64,000 bases of DNA from Kutzneria kofuensis (GCF_014203355.1 NZ_JACHIR010000001.1:5582038-5646037); one strand, 5' to 3'; positions 1 through 8,434 are shown, counted from the first letter of the stretch. Numbers and translations: made by a program. Notes: generated from the sequence alone by a model not told the origin.

Positions 1-1
1 C

Positions 2-196
2 CTGAACGCGGTGGCCCAGGTCAGCGAGGTTTCCCAGCAGGACGTGCCGCCGACCTCGCACGCCGTGCCGCTGACCAACGTGTTCCGCGAGGACGTCGTC
101 CGCCCGAGCCTGACCCAGCAGCAGGCGCTGTCCGGCGCGCCGGCCGCCGAGGAGGGCCGCTTCCGCGTGCCCCGCATCCTGGGGGAGGAGCAGTGA
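2..196 (+). CDS. gatC: GatC subunit of Asp/Glu-tRNA amidotransferase, 5'-truncated by the window edge
   Basis: This is the C-terminal part of GatC, the small subunit that holds GatA and GatB together in the complex converting Glu-tRNA(Gln) to Gln-tRNA(Gln). The readable frame enters from the window edge. It contains the typical GatC tail: a '[16 protein letters not shown]' segment, a variable linker, then 'GRFRVPRIL' just before the stop. The N-terminal third lies outside the window. The identification rests on this tail and on the adjoining gatA and gatB. The stop codon overlaps the GTG of a 27-codon mini-ORF (GTGA, 193-196), suggesting translational coupling. Confidence 0.93.
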   Translation: MNAVAQVSEVSQQDVPPTSHAVPLTNVFREDVVRPSLTQQQALSGAPAAEEGRFRVPRILGEEQ

Positions 197-276
197 ACGA
201 GCTTGCCGAGTTCACCATTCAGCGCAGCGAGCTTCTGCTCGCGACTCCGACGAGCTCTGCGAGGAGGATGTCGTGA
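193..276 (+). CDS. 27-codon coupling mini-ORF between gatC and gatA (possible)
   Basis: An uninterrupted 27-codon frame starts at a GTG overlapping the gatC stop (GTGA, 193-196) and ends at a TGA overlapping the gatA GTG (GTGA, 273-276). The peptide begins M-N-E-L-A-E and contains '[12 protein letters not shown]'. A similar 25-codon frame occupies the ilvB/ilvN gap at 12900-12977, with matching DNA blocks (GAGCTTGC, CATTCA, CAGCGA, ACTCCGA, GCGAGGAG). The gatA ribosome-binding site GAGGAGG lies inside the mini-ORF. It may serve only to pass ribosomes from one cistron to the next; no function of the peptide itself is claimed. Confidence 0.4.
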   Translation: MNELAEFTIQRSELLLATPTSSARRMS

Positions 277-1790
277 GCGAGCTCATCAGGCTGTCGGCTG
301 CCGACCTGGCCGACAAGATCCACAAGCGTGAGGTCTCCGCGGTCGAGGTGACGCAGGCCCACCTGGACCGGATCGCCGAGGTCGACGGGGCCGTGCACGC
401 CTTCCTGCACGTCAACACCGAAGGCGCGCTGGCCGCCGCGGCCAAGGTCGACGAGCGGATCGCCGTCGGCGAGGTCGCGTCCCCGCTGGCCGGCGTGCCG
501 CTGGCGCTCAAGGACGTGCTGACCACGGTCGACGAGCCCACCACCGTCGGCTCCAAGATCCTCGAGAACTGGCTGCCGCCGTACGACGCCACCGTCACCG
601 AGCGGCTGCGGGCCGCCGGCGTCGTCATCCTCGGCAAGACCAACATGGACGAGTTCGCGATGGGCTCCTCCACCGAGAACTCCGCGTACGGGCCGACCCG
701 CAACCCGTGGGACCTGGAGCGCATCCCCGGCGGCTCCGGCGGCGGCTCGTCCGCGTCGCTGGCCGCCTTCGAGGCGCCACTGGCCATCGGCACCGACACC
801 GGCGGCTCGATCCGCCAGCCCGGCGCGGTCACCGGCACCGTCGGCGTGAAGCCGACCTACGGCACCGTGTCCCGCTACGGCCTGGTGGCCTTCTCCTCGT
901 CGCTGGACCAGGCCGGGCCGTGCGCGCGCACCGTGCTCGACGCCGCCCTGCTGCACGAGGTGATCGCCGGCTACGACCCGATGGACTCCACCTCCATCAA
1001 CGAGCCGGTGCGCCCCGTCGTCGAGGCCGCCCGCCAGGGCGCGACCGGCGACCTCAAGGGCGTCAGGGTCGGAGTGGTGCGGGAGTTCCGCGGCGAGGGC
1101 TACCAGCAGGGCGTCATCGACTGCTTCGACGCCGCCGTGCAGCAGCTGCGCGACCTCGGAGCCGAGGTCGTCGAGGTCTCCTGCCCGCACTTCGAGTACG
1201 CGCTCGGCGCGTACTACCTGATCGCGCCGAGCGAGGCCTCGTCCAACCTGGCCCGCTTCGACGCCATGCGCTACGGCCTGCGGGTCAGCGGCGAGGGCGA
1301 GCTGTCCGCCGAGCAGGTCATGTCGCTGACCCGGGAGGCCGGTTTCGGGCCCGAGGTGAAGCGGCGCATCATCCTCGGCACGTACGCGCTGTCCGCCGGC
1401 TACTACGACGCCTACTACGGCTCGGCGCAGAAGGTCCGCACGCTCATCTCGCGCGACTTCTCCTCGGCGTTCGAGCAGGTGGACGTGCTGGTCGCGCCGA
1501 CGACGCCGACCACGGCGTTCAAGATCGGCGAGCGGATCGACGACCCGCTCGCGATGTACCTCAACGACCTGTGCACCATCCCGTCCAACCTGGCCGGCAA
1601 CGCCGCGCTGAGCGTGCCGTCCGGGCTGGCCGCCGAGGACGGCCTGCCGACCGGCCTCCAGGTGATGGCGCCCGCGCTGGCCGACGAGCGGATGTACCGC
1701 GTCGCCGCCGCGTACGAGGTCGCCCGCGACGCCGCGCAGGGCGGTCCGCTGATCAACCGCGTGCCCGAACTGGAGGCGATCTCGCGATGA
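273..1790 (+). CDS. gatA: Glu-tRNA(Gln)/Asp-tRNA(Asn) amidotransferase subunit A
   Basis: GatA hydrolyses glutamine and supplies ammonia to GatB for transamidation of misacylated tRNA. The 505-residue product is an amidase-signature enzyme with the complete Ser-cisSer-Lys triad: K80 in 'PLALKD', S155 in 'GGSGGGSS' and S179 in 'GGSIRQPG'. These positions agree closely with characterised GatA enzymes. The GTG start is preceded by GAGGAGG at 261-267. gatC lies upstream through a mini-ORF; downstream a 65-codon membrane-protein gene overlaps the stop by ATGA, followed by gatB. The presence of gatCAB together with tRNA-Gln at 24.8 kb implies the indirect route to Gln-tRNA. Confidence 0.98.
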   Translation: MSELIRLSAADLADKIHKREVSAVEVTQAHLDRIAEVDGAVHAFLHVNTEGALAAAAKVDERIAVGEVASPLAGVPLALKDVLTTVDEPTTVGSKILENWLPPYDATVTERLRAAGVVILGKTNMDEFAMGSSTENSAYGPTRNPWDLERIPGGSGGGSSASLAAFEAPLAIGTDTGGSIRQPGAVTGTVGVKPTYGTVSRYGLVAFSSSLDQAGPCARTVLDAALLHEVIAGYDPMDSTSINEPVRPVVEAARQGATGDLKGVRVGVVREFRGEGYQQGVIDCFDAAVQQLRDLGAEVVEVSCPHFEYALGAYYLIAPSEASSNLARFDAMRYGLRVSGEGELSAEQVMSLTREAGFGPEVKRRIILGTYALSAGYYDAYYGSAQKVRTLISRDFSSAFEQVDVLVAPTTPTTAFKIGERIDDPLAMYLNDLCTIPSNLAGNAALSVPSGLAAEDGLPTGLQVMAPALADERMYRVAAAYEVARDAAQGGPLINRVPELEAISR

Positions 1791-1984
1791 ACGTCAACAA
1801 GATCCGCCTGGTCATCACCGTCGTCGGCTCGGCCGTCGGCGTGGTCGCGGCCGGCGCGCAGGTGCGCAAGGCCGTGCAGAAGGGCGACAAGCTGTCCCTG
1901 GTGAACGCGCTCGCCAGCGTGCTGGTGGCCGTCACCGGTGGGGCGCTCGCGATCCGTGGGGCACGAAAGGACGAGGAAGCGTGA
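1787..1984 (+). CDS. Small two-helix membrane protein between gatA and gatB
   Basis: A 65-residue protein of unknown function. It has two hydrophobic segments, about residues 7-23 ('[17 protein letters not shown]') and 38-56 ('[18 protein letters not shown]'), separated by a short basic stretch ([11 protein letters not shown]), and a charged C-terminus (RGARKDEEA). It overlaps gatA by ATGA and gatB by GTGA, so it is translationally coupled within the gat operon. In M. tuberculosis, as I recall, pfkA sits at this place, so the insertion is lineage-specific. It could be a membrane tether or a small stress protein; nothing in the sequence decides this. Confidence 0.75.
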   Translation: MNVNKIRLVITVVGSAVGVVAAGAQVRKAVQKGDKLSLVNALASVLVAVTGGALAIRGARKDEEA

Positions 1985-3483
1985 CCGCCGTGGCCGAGGT
2001 GATGGACTACGACGAGGTCCTCGAACGGTTCGACCCGGTGCTCGGGCTCGAGGTGCATGTCGAGCTGAACACCAACACGAAGATGTTCTGCGGCTGCGCC
2101 AACGTGTTCGGCGGCGAGCCCAACACCCACGTCTGCCCGGTGTGCCTGGGCATGCCCGGCGCGCTGCCCGCCGTGAACGGCAAGGCCGTCGAGTCCGCCA
2201 TGCGGATCGGCCTGGCCTTGAACTGCGAGATCGCGCAGTGGTGCCGGTTCGCCCGGAAGAACTACTTCTACCCGGACATGCCGAAGAACTTCCAGACGTC
2301 GCAGTACGACGAGCCGATCGCCTTCAACGGCTGGCTCGACGTCGAGCTGGACGACGGCAGCATCTTCCGGGTGGAGATCGAGCGGGCGCACATGGAGGAG
2401 GACACCGGCAAGTCGCTGCACGTCGGCGGCGCCACCGGCCGCATCCACGGCGCCGACTACTCGCTGCTGGACTACAACCGGGCGGGCGTGCCGCTGATCG
2501 AGATCGTCACCAAGCCGATCACCGGCACCGGAGCCCGCGCGCCCGAGGTCGCCCGCGCCTACGTCGCCGCGCTGCGGGACCTGCTGCGTGGCCTGGACGT
2601 CTCCGACGTGCGGATGGACCAGGGCTCGCTGCGCTGCGACGCCAACGTGTCGCTGATGGCCAAGGACGCCACCGAGTTCGGCACCCGCACCGAGACCAAG
2701 AACGTCAACTCGCTGCGCAGCGTCGAGCGGGCCGTGCGCTACGAGATGACCCGGCACGCCGCGGTCCTCGCCGGCGGCGGCAAGATCAAGCAGGAGACCC
2801 GGCACTTCGACGAGTCGACGGCGACCACGTCCGCCGGGCGTACCAAGGAGACAGCCGAGGACTACCGCTACTTCCCCGAGCCCGACCTGGTGCCGATCGC
2901 GCCGTCGCGGGAGTGGGTGGAGCAGCTGCGGGTCGGCCTGCCGCAGCCGCCGTGGGTGCGGCGCAAGCAGATCCAGGAGGAGTGGGGCCTCACCGACCTG
3001 GAGCTGCGGGACCTCGTCAACGCCGACGCCCTGGACCTGGTCGCCGCCACCGTCGACGCCGGGGCCAAGCCCGACGACGCGCGGTCGTGGTGGGTGTCGT
3101 ACCTGTCGCAGCAGGCCAAGATCCTGAACAAGGAGCTGGCCGAGCTGCCCATCACCCCCGCTCAGGTCGCCCGGGTGTCCGCTCTGGTCGCCGACGGCAG
3201 CCTCACCAACAAGCTGGCCCGTGCCGTCGTCGACGGCGTGCTCGCCGGCGAGGGTGAGCCGGACGAGGTCGTGGAGAAGCGGGGGCTCAAGGTCGTCTCC
3301 GACGACTCGGCCCTGACCGCCGCCGTCGACGAGGCGCTGGCCGCCCAGCCCGACGTCGCCGAGAAGATCCGCAGCGGCAAGGTCGCCGCCGCCGGCGCGA
3401 TCGTCGGCGCCGTGATGAAGGCCACCAAGGGCCAGGCCGACGCCAAGCGCGTCCGTGAGTTGATCATCGAACGGTGTAGCTGA
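1981..3483 (+). CDS. gatB: Glu-tRNA(Gln)/Asp-tRNA(Asn) amidotransferase subunit B
   Basis: GatB binds misacylated tRNA and uses ATP to activate the glutamyl or aspartyl side chain before amidation. The 500-residue protein has the N-terminal '[11 protein letters not shown]' motif and a zinc-type cysteine set (CGC near the start, then CPVCLGMPG). The 'HMEEDTGKS' and '[14 protein letters not shown]' motifs of the GatB/GatE core follow, with a helical YqeY-like tail for tRNA contact. The GTG start overlaps the stop of the upstream small gene (GTGA). It is the last gene of the operon; a strong hairpin terminator follows within 12 bases. Confidence 0.98.
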   Translation: MTAVAEVMDYDEVLERFDPVLGLEVHVELNTNTKMFCGCANVFGGEPNTHVCPVCLGMPGALPAVNGKAVESAMRIGLALNCEIAQWCRFARKNYFYPDMPKNFQTSQYDEPIAFNGWLDVELDDGSIFRVEIERAHMEEDTGKSLHVGGATGRIHGADYSLLDYNRAGVPLIEIVTKPITGTGARAPEVARAYVAALRDLLRGLDVSDVRMDQGSLRCDANVSLMAKDATEFGTRTETKNVNSLRSVERAVRYEMTRHAAVLAGGGKIKQETRHFDESTATTSAGRTKETAEDYRYFPEPDLVPIAPSREWVEQLRVGLPQPPWVRRKQIQEEWGLTDLELRDLVNADALDLVAATVDAGAKPDDARSWWVSYLSQQAKILNKELAELPITPAQVARVSALVADGSLTNKLARAVVDGVLAGEGEPDEVVEKRGLKVVSDDSALTAAVDEALAAQPDVAEKIRSGKVAAAGAIVGAVMKATKGQADAKRVRELIIERCS

Positions 3484-3494
3484 TCTCTCGTTGA

Positions 3495-3531
3495 AGAAGA
3501 GGGGCGCCCCCGACGGAGGCGCCCCTCTTCT
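3495..3531. terminator. Bidirectional hairpin terminator between gatB and lppZ
   Basis: A perfect 14-bp inverted repeat (3495-3508 and 3518-3531; arm AGAAGAGGGGCGCC) with a 9-base loop lies between the convergent gatB and lppZ genes and could end transcription from both sides. It directly abuts the lppZ stop codon. Confidence 0.85.
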
Positions 3532-3532
3532 G

Positions 3533-4714
3533 TCAGTCCTTGGGTCGGCCGCCGTTCGGCTTCGGGATGATGATCGCCCGGTCGTCGCTGGACACCGGCT
3601 TGCCGCCGTCCTTGTTCACGGTGCCGACGAGCAGCGTGTTCTGGTCGATCACGTCCATGGCGCCGATGAGGCCGTAGCCGCCCTGGCCGTCGAGGATCGT
3701 GCTGGGCTTGCCGTTGAAGCCGCCGGTCTTGGCCAGGGCCAGGACCTGGATGCCGACCTTGTGCACCGTCGCGACGCTGACCTCGTCCGTGAAGGCCGCG
3801 CAGCCCGCGACGCCCGGCTTGTCCGGCCACGACCAGGCCGGGCTGCCCAGCTGCGGCTGCCCCGGCGTGATCCGGTACAGCTGGTCGGCGGCGGCGGTCT
3901 GGTCCGTGACCCATGCCGCGCTGCCGTCGGCCGCCGTGCACATGCCGCCCGGGTCCTGCAGCCCGCCGATCACCACCGCCGACGACGGATTCGGGTTGCC
4001 CGGCGCCGGGTGCCCGAGGCCGTCGATGCGCAACACCTTGCCCGCCAACGAATTCGGGTCACCGGCGGCGGCCGCGTTCCCCGCGTCGCCGGTTGCGACC
4101 AGCAGCGCCCCGCTGCGGTCGACCGCCAGCACGCCCCGGTTGTGCGTCGGGCCCTTGGGGATTCCCGTCAGCACCGGCTTCGGTGTGTCGCCGACGGCGA
4201 ACCGCATCACCCGGTTGTCCGTCGCCGTCGTGACATAGGCGTACACCAGTTGGTCCTGCTGGTACGTCGGCGACAACGCCAGCCCCGTCAGGCCGCCGTC
4301 CGTCGAGGCTTCCACCTCGATCGTCGCCACCGGCTTCGGGTCCTGGCCTCGCTGCACCGCCAGCACGCGGCCGGTGGTCCGCTCCGCCGCCAGGCCGCTC
4401 GCGCCGCCCGGCAGGGCCGCCACCGCCGCCAGCGGCGACATGCACGTGCCGATCACGTTCTGGTCGAAGTCCGTGCACCCCTGCGGCGGCGGCACCGGCT
4501 TCGCCGTGCCTCCCGGCCCCGGGATCGTGCCCCCGCCGTCCGCGCTCGAGCCGCCCGGCACGTTCGGCTCCGGCCCCGGCGCCTCGGTGAGCTTCGGCTG
4601 CGGCTGCCAGTTCTGCACGTTCGCGCCGTTGGACTGGTCGGGGAAGCTCGCGCACCCTGTGAGCAGCAGACCGAGCGCCACCGACGAGGCAACAACCCGG
4701 CTAGCTCTCCGCAT
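3533..4714 (-). CDS. lppZ: LppZ-like lipoprotein with glucose/sorbosone dehydrogenase-type propeller
   Basis: A 393-residue exported lipoprotein. The N-terminus is a type II signal peptide with lipobox LLTG-C21, followed by a Pro/Gly-rich linker to about residue 75. The rest resembles the six-bladed soluble glucose/sorbosone dehydrogenase fold: 'GGLTGLALSPTY', 'NRGVLAVDRSGALLVATGDAG', 'GKVLRIDGLG' and 'DPGGMCTAADGSAAWVTD'. The position next to gatB and upstream of a DoxX-like gene and cfp6 matches M. tuberculosis lppZ (Rv3006). Cofactor and substrate are unknown, and the classical PQQ-binding residues were not verified, so it may be a non-enzymatic cell-surface protein. Confidence 0.85.
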   Translation of the reverse strand: MRRASRVVASSVALGLLLTGCASFPDQSNGANVQNWQPQPKLTEAPGPEPNVPGGSSADGGGTIPGPGGTAKPVPPPQGCTDFDQNVIGTCMSPLAAVAALPGGASGLAAERTTGRVLAVQRGQDPKPVATIEVEASTDGGLTGLALSPTYQQDQLVYAYVTTATDNRVMRFAVGDTPKPVLTGIPKGPTHNRGVLAVDRSGALLVATGDAGNAAAAGDPNSLAGKVLRIDGLGHPAPGNPNPSSAVVIGGLQDPGGMCTAADGSAAWVTDQTAAADQLYRITPGQPQLGSPAWSWPDKPGVAGCAAFTDEVSVATVHKVGIQVLALAKTGGFNGKPSTILDGQGGYGLIGAMDVIDQNTLLVGTVNKDGGKPVSSDDRAIIIPKPNGGRPKD

Positions 4715-4839
4715 GATGCCCGAGCGTAAGCGCGCCTGCGTGAACCCTGGGTGAGCACCCGCGCCGTTTCCCCACCCTGGGCGAGGAGCTGTGGAACGGA
4801 CGCAGGCCGCACGTCGCCGAGCTGCGGGTCGACTGGGAC

Positions 4840-4845
4840 TAGGGT
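4840..4845 (+). promoter_or_regulatory. -10 hexamer TAGGGT for the hydroxyacid dehydrogenase gene
   Basis: TAGGGT lies 6 bases before the GTG start at 4852, the spacing expected if transcription begins at the start codon. No Shine-Dalgarno sequence is present, so the mRNA is probably leaderless. Confidence 0.6.
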
Positions 4846-4851
4846 CGTGGC

Positions 4852-5778
4852 GTGACCGATCACGACACGATCACCGTGCTGGTGCCCGACGAGCACGCGC
4901 TCGACGTGCTGTCCCCGATCGCGGGCGTCCGCCCGGTCCGCTACGACGTCGAGGGCGAGCTGCCGGCCGAGGCCGCCGAGGCCGAGGTGCTCATCCCGCC
5001 GTTCCTGGCCGGCAAGCGCGCGGTCCCGCTGGTCGAGAAGCTGCCCAAGCTGCGGCTGGTGCAGCTGCTCAGCGCCGGCGCCGAGGTGTGGCTCGGCCGG
5101 CTGCCCGATGGGGTGGCGCTGTCCACCTGCCGTGGCGCGCACGGCGGCAGCACCGCGGAGTGGGTCGTCGCCGTTCTGCTGTCCTTCTACCGTCACCTCC
5201 CGTTCTTCCTCGATGCCCAGCGGGCCGGCCGCTGGGACTACCAGGTCACCGACACGTTGCAGGACAAGCGGGTGCTGATCGTCGGCGCCGGCGACCTCGG
5301 CACCCAGCTGGTGCGGCGGCTGGAGCCGTTCGACGTGACGACCACCGTGGTCGGCCGCACCGCGCGGGAGGGGGTGCACGGGGTGGACGAGCTGCCTGAG
5401 CTGCTCGGCACGCACGACGCGGTTGTCCTGGTCGTGCCACTCACGTCCGACACCACCGGGATGGTCGACGCGGAGTTCCTGTCCCGCATGGCCGACGGCG
5501 CGATCCTCGTCAACGCCGCGCGGGGCCCGGTGGTCGACACCGATGCGCTGGTGGCGGAACTGCGGAAGGGCCGGATCCGGGCGGCGCTCGACGTCACCGA
5601 GCCGGAGCCGCTGCCCGAAGATCATCCACTGTGGAGCGTCGACGGCCTGTTGCTCACGCCGCACGTCGCCGGCAGCTGCACCGGCCGGGAGAAGCGGGCC
5701 TACGGCGTCGCCGCGGCCGAGGTCGCCCGCTTCGTCCGGGGCGAGGAGCCGCGCAACCTCGTGCGCGGCGAGTACTAG
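4852..5778 (+). CDS. D-2-hydroxyacid dehydrogenase (NAD(P)-dependent)
   Basis: A 308-residue member of the D-isomer-specific 2-hydroxyacid dehydrogenase family, interconverting a 2-oxo acid and its D-2-hydroxy acid; the substrate cannot be read from the sequence. The Rossmann motif is GAGDLG (145-150). The catalytic Arg-Glu-His set is R224 in 'NAARGP', E252 in 'DVTEPEPLP' and H271 in 'TPHVAG'. The N-terminal substrate domain is short, as in the glyoxylate/hydroxypyruvate reductase-like group. The GTG start is chosen because a TAGGGT box lies 6 bases upstream. The gene converges on the quinone oxidoreductase gene; their stop codons interleave in one CTAG. Confidence 0.9.
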   Translation: MTDHDTITVLVPDEHALDVLSPIAGVRPVRYDVEGELPAEAAEAEVLIPPFLAGKRAVPLVEKLPKLRLVQLLSAGAEVWLGRLPDGVALSTCRGAHGGSTAEWVVAVLLSFYRHLPFFLDAQRAGRWDYQVTDTLQDKRVLIVGAGDLGTQLVRRLEPFDVTTTVVGRTAREGVHGVDELPELLGTHDAVVLVVPLTSDTTGMVDAEFLSRMADGAILVNAARGPVVDTDALVAELRKGRIRAALDVTEPEPLPEDHPLWSVDGLLLTPHVAGSCTGREKRAYGVAAAEVARFVRGEEPRNLVRGEY

Positions 5779-6716
5779 GGAATCAGCAGGACCCGGCCGA
5801 GGTTGGCACGCTCGTCCATGACCCGGTGGGCCTGTGCCGCCTCCGTCAAGGAGAACGAGGCATGCTGGGCGACCCGCAGCTCGCCGCCGACGATCAGCCG
5901 CGTCGCCTCGGCAACGTCGTCGCGAGCCTCCTCGGGCCGCGATTGCCGCCATGCGAACAAACCGAAGCCGGTGATCGTGCGCAGCCCGAACAGGCTGCGC
6001 ACGTTCACGGACGCGATCTCGCCGCTGGCGGCCCCGTACATCACGGCCCGGCCGAGTGGGGCGAGTGCTTCGATGCCGCGCAGCAGGGTCGAACCGCCGA
6101 CGGCGTCCGCGACGAGATCGACGCCGGTGGGCCACTCGCCGTCGGTCGTCACGACGTCGTCGGCGCCCAGGGAGCGAACGAAGTCCGCCTTGGTAGCGGA
6201 TCCGACGACACCGACCACCTTGGCGTCGGACAACTTCGCCAACTGGACGGCGAGATGTCCGATGCCGCCGGCGGCCGACTGCACCAGCACGGTCTCGCCG
6301 GCGGTCAGCCGGCCCATCCGCAGCAGGCGCAAGGCGACGGGCGCGAGCATCGGCAACGCGGTGGCCGACGCCGCGTCCAGACCGGGTGGCACGACGGCGG
6401 CCCATGCGGCGTCGGCGAGGACGAAGTCCGCATACGCACCCTCCGCGACCAGGGCGGCGACCCGGTCGCCGACGGAAAACGACGTGACATCGGGCCCAAC
6501 GGCGTCGACCACGCCGACGACGTCGCCGGTGGGGCTGCCCGGCAGCGGCCGGGCGAAGATCCCGTCGGCACCGGCGCGGATCTTGGTGTCGGCGAAGTTG
6601 AGACCGATGGCTTCGGCCCGGAGCAGCAGTTGGCCCGGCCCGGGCGCGGGCACCTCGGCCTCCTCGACCTGCAGCACCTCGGGCCCGCCGTGGGCATGGA
6701 AGCGAACGAGTCGCAC
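5775..6716 (-). CDS. Zinc-independent quinone oxidoreductase / MDR-family reductase
   Basis: A 313-residue medium-chain reductase of the quinone oxidoreductase (QorA) type, expected to reduce quinones or enones with NADPH. It has the N-terminal GroES-like domain ('GLNFADTKIRAG', 'PGSPTGDVVGVV'), the nucleotide-binding 'AAGGIGHLAVQLAKL' and 'FGLFAW' near the C-terminus; the zinc-binding cysteines of alcohol dehydrogenases are absent. The GTG at 6716 is preferred because AAGGGGGAC precedes it and the protein then starts at 'RLVRFHAHGGPEVLQ', normal for the family. It is divergent from a marR gene across two GTTGG-N5-CCAAC boxes and is the probable target of that regulator. Confidence 0.92.
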   Translation of the reverse strand: MRLVRFHAHGGPEVLQVEEAEVPAPGPGQLLLRAEAIGLNFADTKIRAGADGIFARPLPGSPTGDVVGVVDAVGPDVTSFSVGDRVAALVAEGAYADFVLADAAWAAVVPPGLDAASATALPMLAPVALRLLRMGRLTAGETVLVQSAAGGIGHLAVQLAKLSDAKVVGVVGSATKADFVRSLGADDVVTTDGEWPTGVDLVADAVGGSTLLRGIEALAPLGRAVMYGAASGEIASVNVRSLFGLRTITGFGLFAWRQSRPEEARDDVAEATRLIVGGELRVAQHASFSLTEAAQAHRVMDERANLGRVLLIP

Positions 6717-6732
6717 GAGAGTCCCCCTTATT

Positions 6733-6762
6733 GTTGGTAACGCCAACGTTGGCATCACCAAC
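6733..6762. promoter_or_regulatory. Two abutting MarR-type operator boxes
   Basis: Two copies of GTTGG-N5-CCAAC (6733-6747 and 6748-6762) stand head to tail with no spacer, making a central CCAACGTTGG palindrome. They lie in the 72-base gap between the divergent quinone oxidoreductase and marR genes. This is the expected layout for a MarR dimer controlling both promoters, including its own. Confidence 0.75.
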
Positions 6763-6788
6763 GATAGCGTGAAAGGTACCGTGACGCC

Positions 6789-7214
6789 ATGTCCGAACCG
6801 CACCGGCTCAGCGGCACCGCGATCTGGCTGCTGGGACGCGCGGCGCAGCGCGGCCACCAGCTCGCCCAGGAGCGGCTGGCGGCGGCGGGCATCCGCAAGT
6901 GGCACTACGCGGTGCTGGCGGCGGTTGCCGAGTACGGCGAGCAGTCCCAGGCCGACATCGGCCGCCGCCTGGGCCTCGACCGCAGCGACATGGTCGCGGT
7001 ACTCAACGACCTGCAGGCCGACGGCTATGTCGGCCGCGAGCCCGATCCGGCCGATCGCAGGCGCAACATCGTCACCATCAGTGACGCCGGCCGGACGGCC
7101 CTGGCCGGCTTCGACCGGCTGATCGCCGAGGCGGACAGCTATCTGCTCGCCGACCTCTCCGCGACCGACCGGGCCCAGCTGGTGACCCTGTTGGAACGGA
7201 TCGCGCACGTGTAG
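6789..7214 (+). CDS. MarR-family transcriptional regulator
   Basis: A 141-residue winged-helix repressor. The recognition region is 'SQADIGRRLGLDRSDMVAVL' (about 56-75), followed by the wing 'REPDPADRRRNIVTIS' typical of MarR proteins that respond to phenolics or oxidants. Helices at both ends would form the dimer interface. The ATG start follows about 8 bases after GAAAGG. The gene is divergent from a quinone oxidoreductase and separated from it by two abutting palindromic boxes. It therefore probably represses that gene and itself, and is released by a quinone or electrophile; the ligand is an inference. Confidence 0.9.
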   Translation: MSEPHRLSGTAIWLLGRAAQRGHQLAQERLAAAGIRKWHYAVLAAVAEYGEQSQADIGRRLGLDRSDMVAVLNDLQADGYVGREPDPADRRRNIVTISDAGRTALAGFDRLIAEADSYLLADLSATDRAQLVTLLERIAHV

Positions 7215-7253
7215 CTGCTCTGTTCGGCGGTCGTTCGGCCGCCGAAGGTTGCC

Positions 7254-7259
7254 TACCCT
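7254..7259 (+). promoter_or_regulatory. -10 hexamer TACCCT for the DoxX-like gene
   Basis: TACCCT ends 7 bases before the GTG at 7267, with no ribosome-binding site between them, indicating a probable leaderless transcript. Confidence 0.6.
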
Positions 7260-7266
7260 GCCGGCG

Positions 7267-7848
7267 GTGAGCACCTTCGAAACGGGGTTGCACCACCTCG
7301 ACGACGACGAAGAAGAGCCCAACTACGGCAGCACGCTCGCGTACGAGGAACCGTCACGCCCAGTGGCGGCCTGGCACGGCGGGGCGGACCTGGGGCTGCT
7401 CGGCCTGCGGCTGATGCTGGGCGGCCTGGTCGGCGTGCACGGCGCGCAGCGGACGTTCGGCTGGTTCGGCGGTCACGGCCTCGGCGACTTCGCGAAATCC
7501 TTGCAGCAGGCCGGTTTCAAGTACACCGACATCCTCGCGCCGGCGCTGGGGTACGCCGAGTTCGGCGGCGCGGTGCTGATCGTCCTGGGCCTGTTCACGC
7601 CGCTCGCGGCGGCGGCCGTGCTCACCGTGGTGGGCAACACGATCATCCTGCAGTGGAACGGCGGCCTGTCCGAGTACGAGCTCGCGGCGGCGCTGGCCGG
7701 CGCGGCCTTCGCGGTGCTGTTCGCCGGCCCCGGCCGGATCTCGCTGGACCGTCCCACGCCGTGGTACCGGCACGCGCTGGCCTACGGCACCTCGCTGTTC
7801 TCGGTGGCGGTGATCGCGGTTGCCGCGCTGCAGCTGCTGCTGAGATAA
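7267..7848 (+). CDS. DoxX-family membrane protein (Rv3005c-like)
   Basis: A 193-residue integral membrane protein of the DoxX family. An acidic cytoplasmic N-terminus (DDDEEEP) precedes four hydrophobic segments at roughly residues 48-65, 98-118, 120-150 and 168-190. The 'LRLMLGGLVGVHGAQRTFGWFGG' region and 'GYAEFGGAVLIVLGLFTPLAA' are typical of the family. In M. tuberculosis the syntenic DoxX protein (Rv3005c) was reported in a membrane oxidoreductase complex with superoxide dismutase and a thiosulfate sulfurtransferase; transferring that role here is inference. The GTG at 7267 was chosen over the TTG at 7249 because TACCCT sits 7 bases before it. Confidence 0.85.
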   Translation: MSTFETGLHHLDDDEEEPNYGSTLAYEEPSRPVAAWHGGADLGLLGLRLMLGGLVGVHGAQRTFGWFGGHGLGDFAKSLQQAGFKYTDILAPALGYAEFGGAVLIVLGLFTPLAAAAVLTVVGNTIILQWNGGLSEYELAAALAGAAFAVLFAGPGRISLDRPTPWYRHALAYGTSLFSVAVIAVAALQLLLR

Positions 7849-7855
7849 CTGACCC

Positions 7856-8434
7856 ATGCTCTCCTTGCCGCTGGCCCCGGACGCCGAACTGACCACGCTC
7901 GAGCCCTGGCAGGCGGACGAGTTCGCCGAGCACATGGACCGGCACCGCGAACACCTCGCGCCGTGGATCCCGCTCGCCCACACCATCACCGACACCGAGA
8001 GCGCGCGGGAGCTGTTGCAGCGCTACGCCGACCGCCAGGCCAACGGGGCCGGGCGGCTGCTCGGCATCCGGCTGCGCGGCGAGCTGGTCGGCGCGATCCT
8101 GTTCCCGCAGTTCGACGCCGCCACCGGCAACTGCGAGCTGGGCGTCTGGCTCGCGCCGCACGCCCAGGGCCACGGGCTGATCACCAAGGCCGCCCAGCTG
8201 ATGATCGACTGGGCGTTCGAGGTGCGGGGCATGCACCGCATCGAGTGGATCACCATGCCGGCCAACGAGCGCAGCAAGGCGGTGGCCAAGCGGCTGGGCA
8301 TGACCCTGGACGGCGTCATGCGCGAGTCCTACCTGTTCGGCGGCCGCCGCCACGACGCCGAGATCTGGTCACTCCTGGTGACCGACCCGCGCCCCTGGAC
8401 GTTGGGAACGGACCATTCCAAAACTCCGAGTTGA
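7856..8434 (+). CDS. GNAT acetyltransferase (RimJ/RimL-like)
   Basis: A 192-residue GNAT N-acetyltransferase of the RimJ/RimL group, which acetylates protein N-termini or small-molecule amines with acetyl-CoA. It shows 'LEPWQADEFAEHMDRHREHLAPWIP' at the start, 'CELGVWLAPHAQGHGLITKAAQ' with the acetyl-CoA loop, and 'RIEWITMPANERSKAVAKRLGMTLDGV'. The fold should end near 'IWSLLVTDPRPWT'. The last ten codons (L-G-T-D-H-S-K-T-P-S) and the stop lie inside or next to a 45-bp inverted repeat also found at 41.3 kb, so the C-terminus appears to derive from that repeat. Confidence 0.88.
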   Translation: MLSLPLAPDAELTTLEPWQADEFAEHMDRHREHLAPWIPLAHTITDTESARELLQRYADRQANGAGRLLGIRLRGELVGAILFPQFDAATGNCELGVWLAPHAQGHGLITKAAQLMIDWAFEVRGMHRIEWITMPANERSKAVAKRLGMTLDGVMRESYLFGGRRHDAEIWSLLVTDPRPWTLGTDHSKTPS

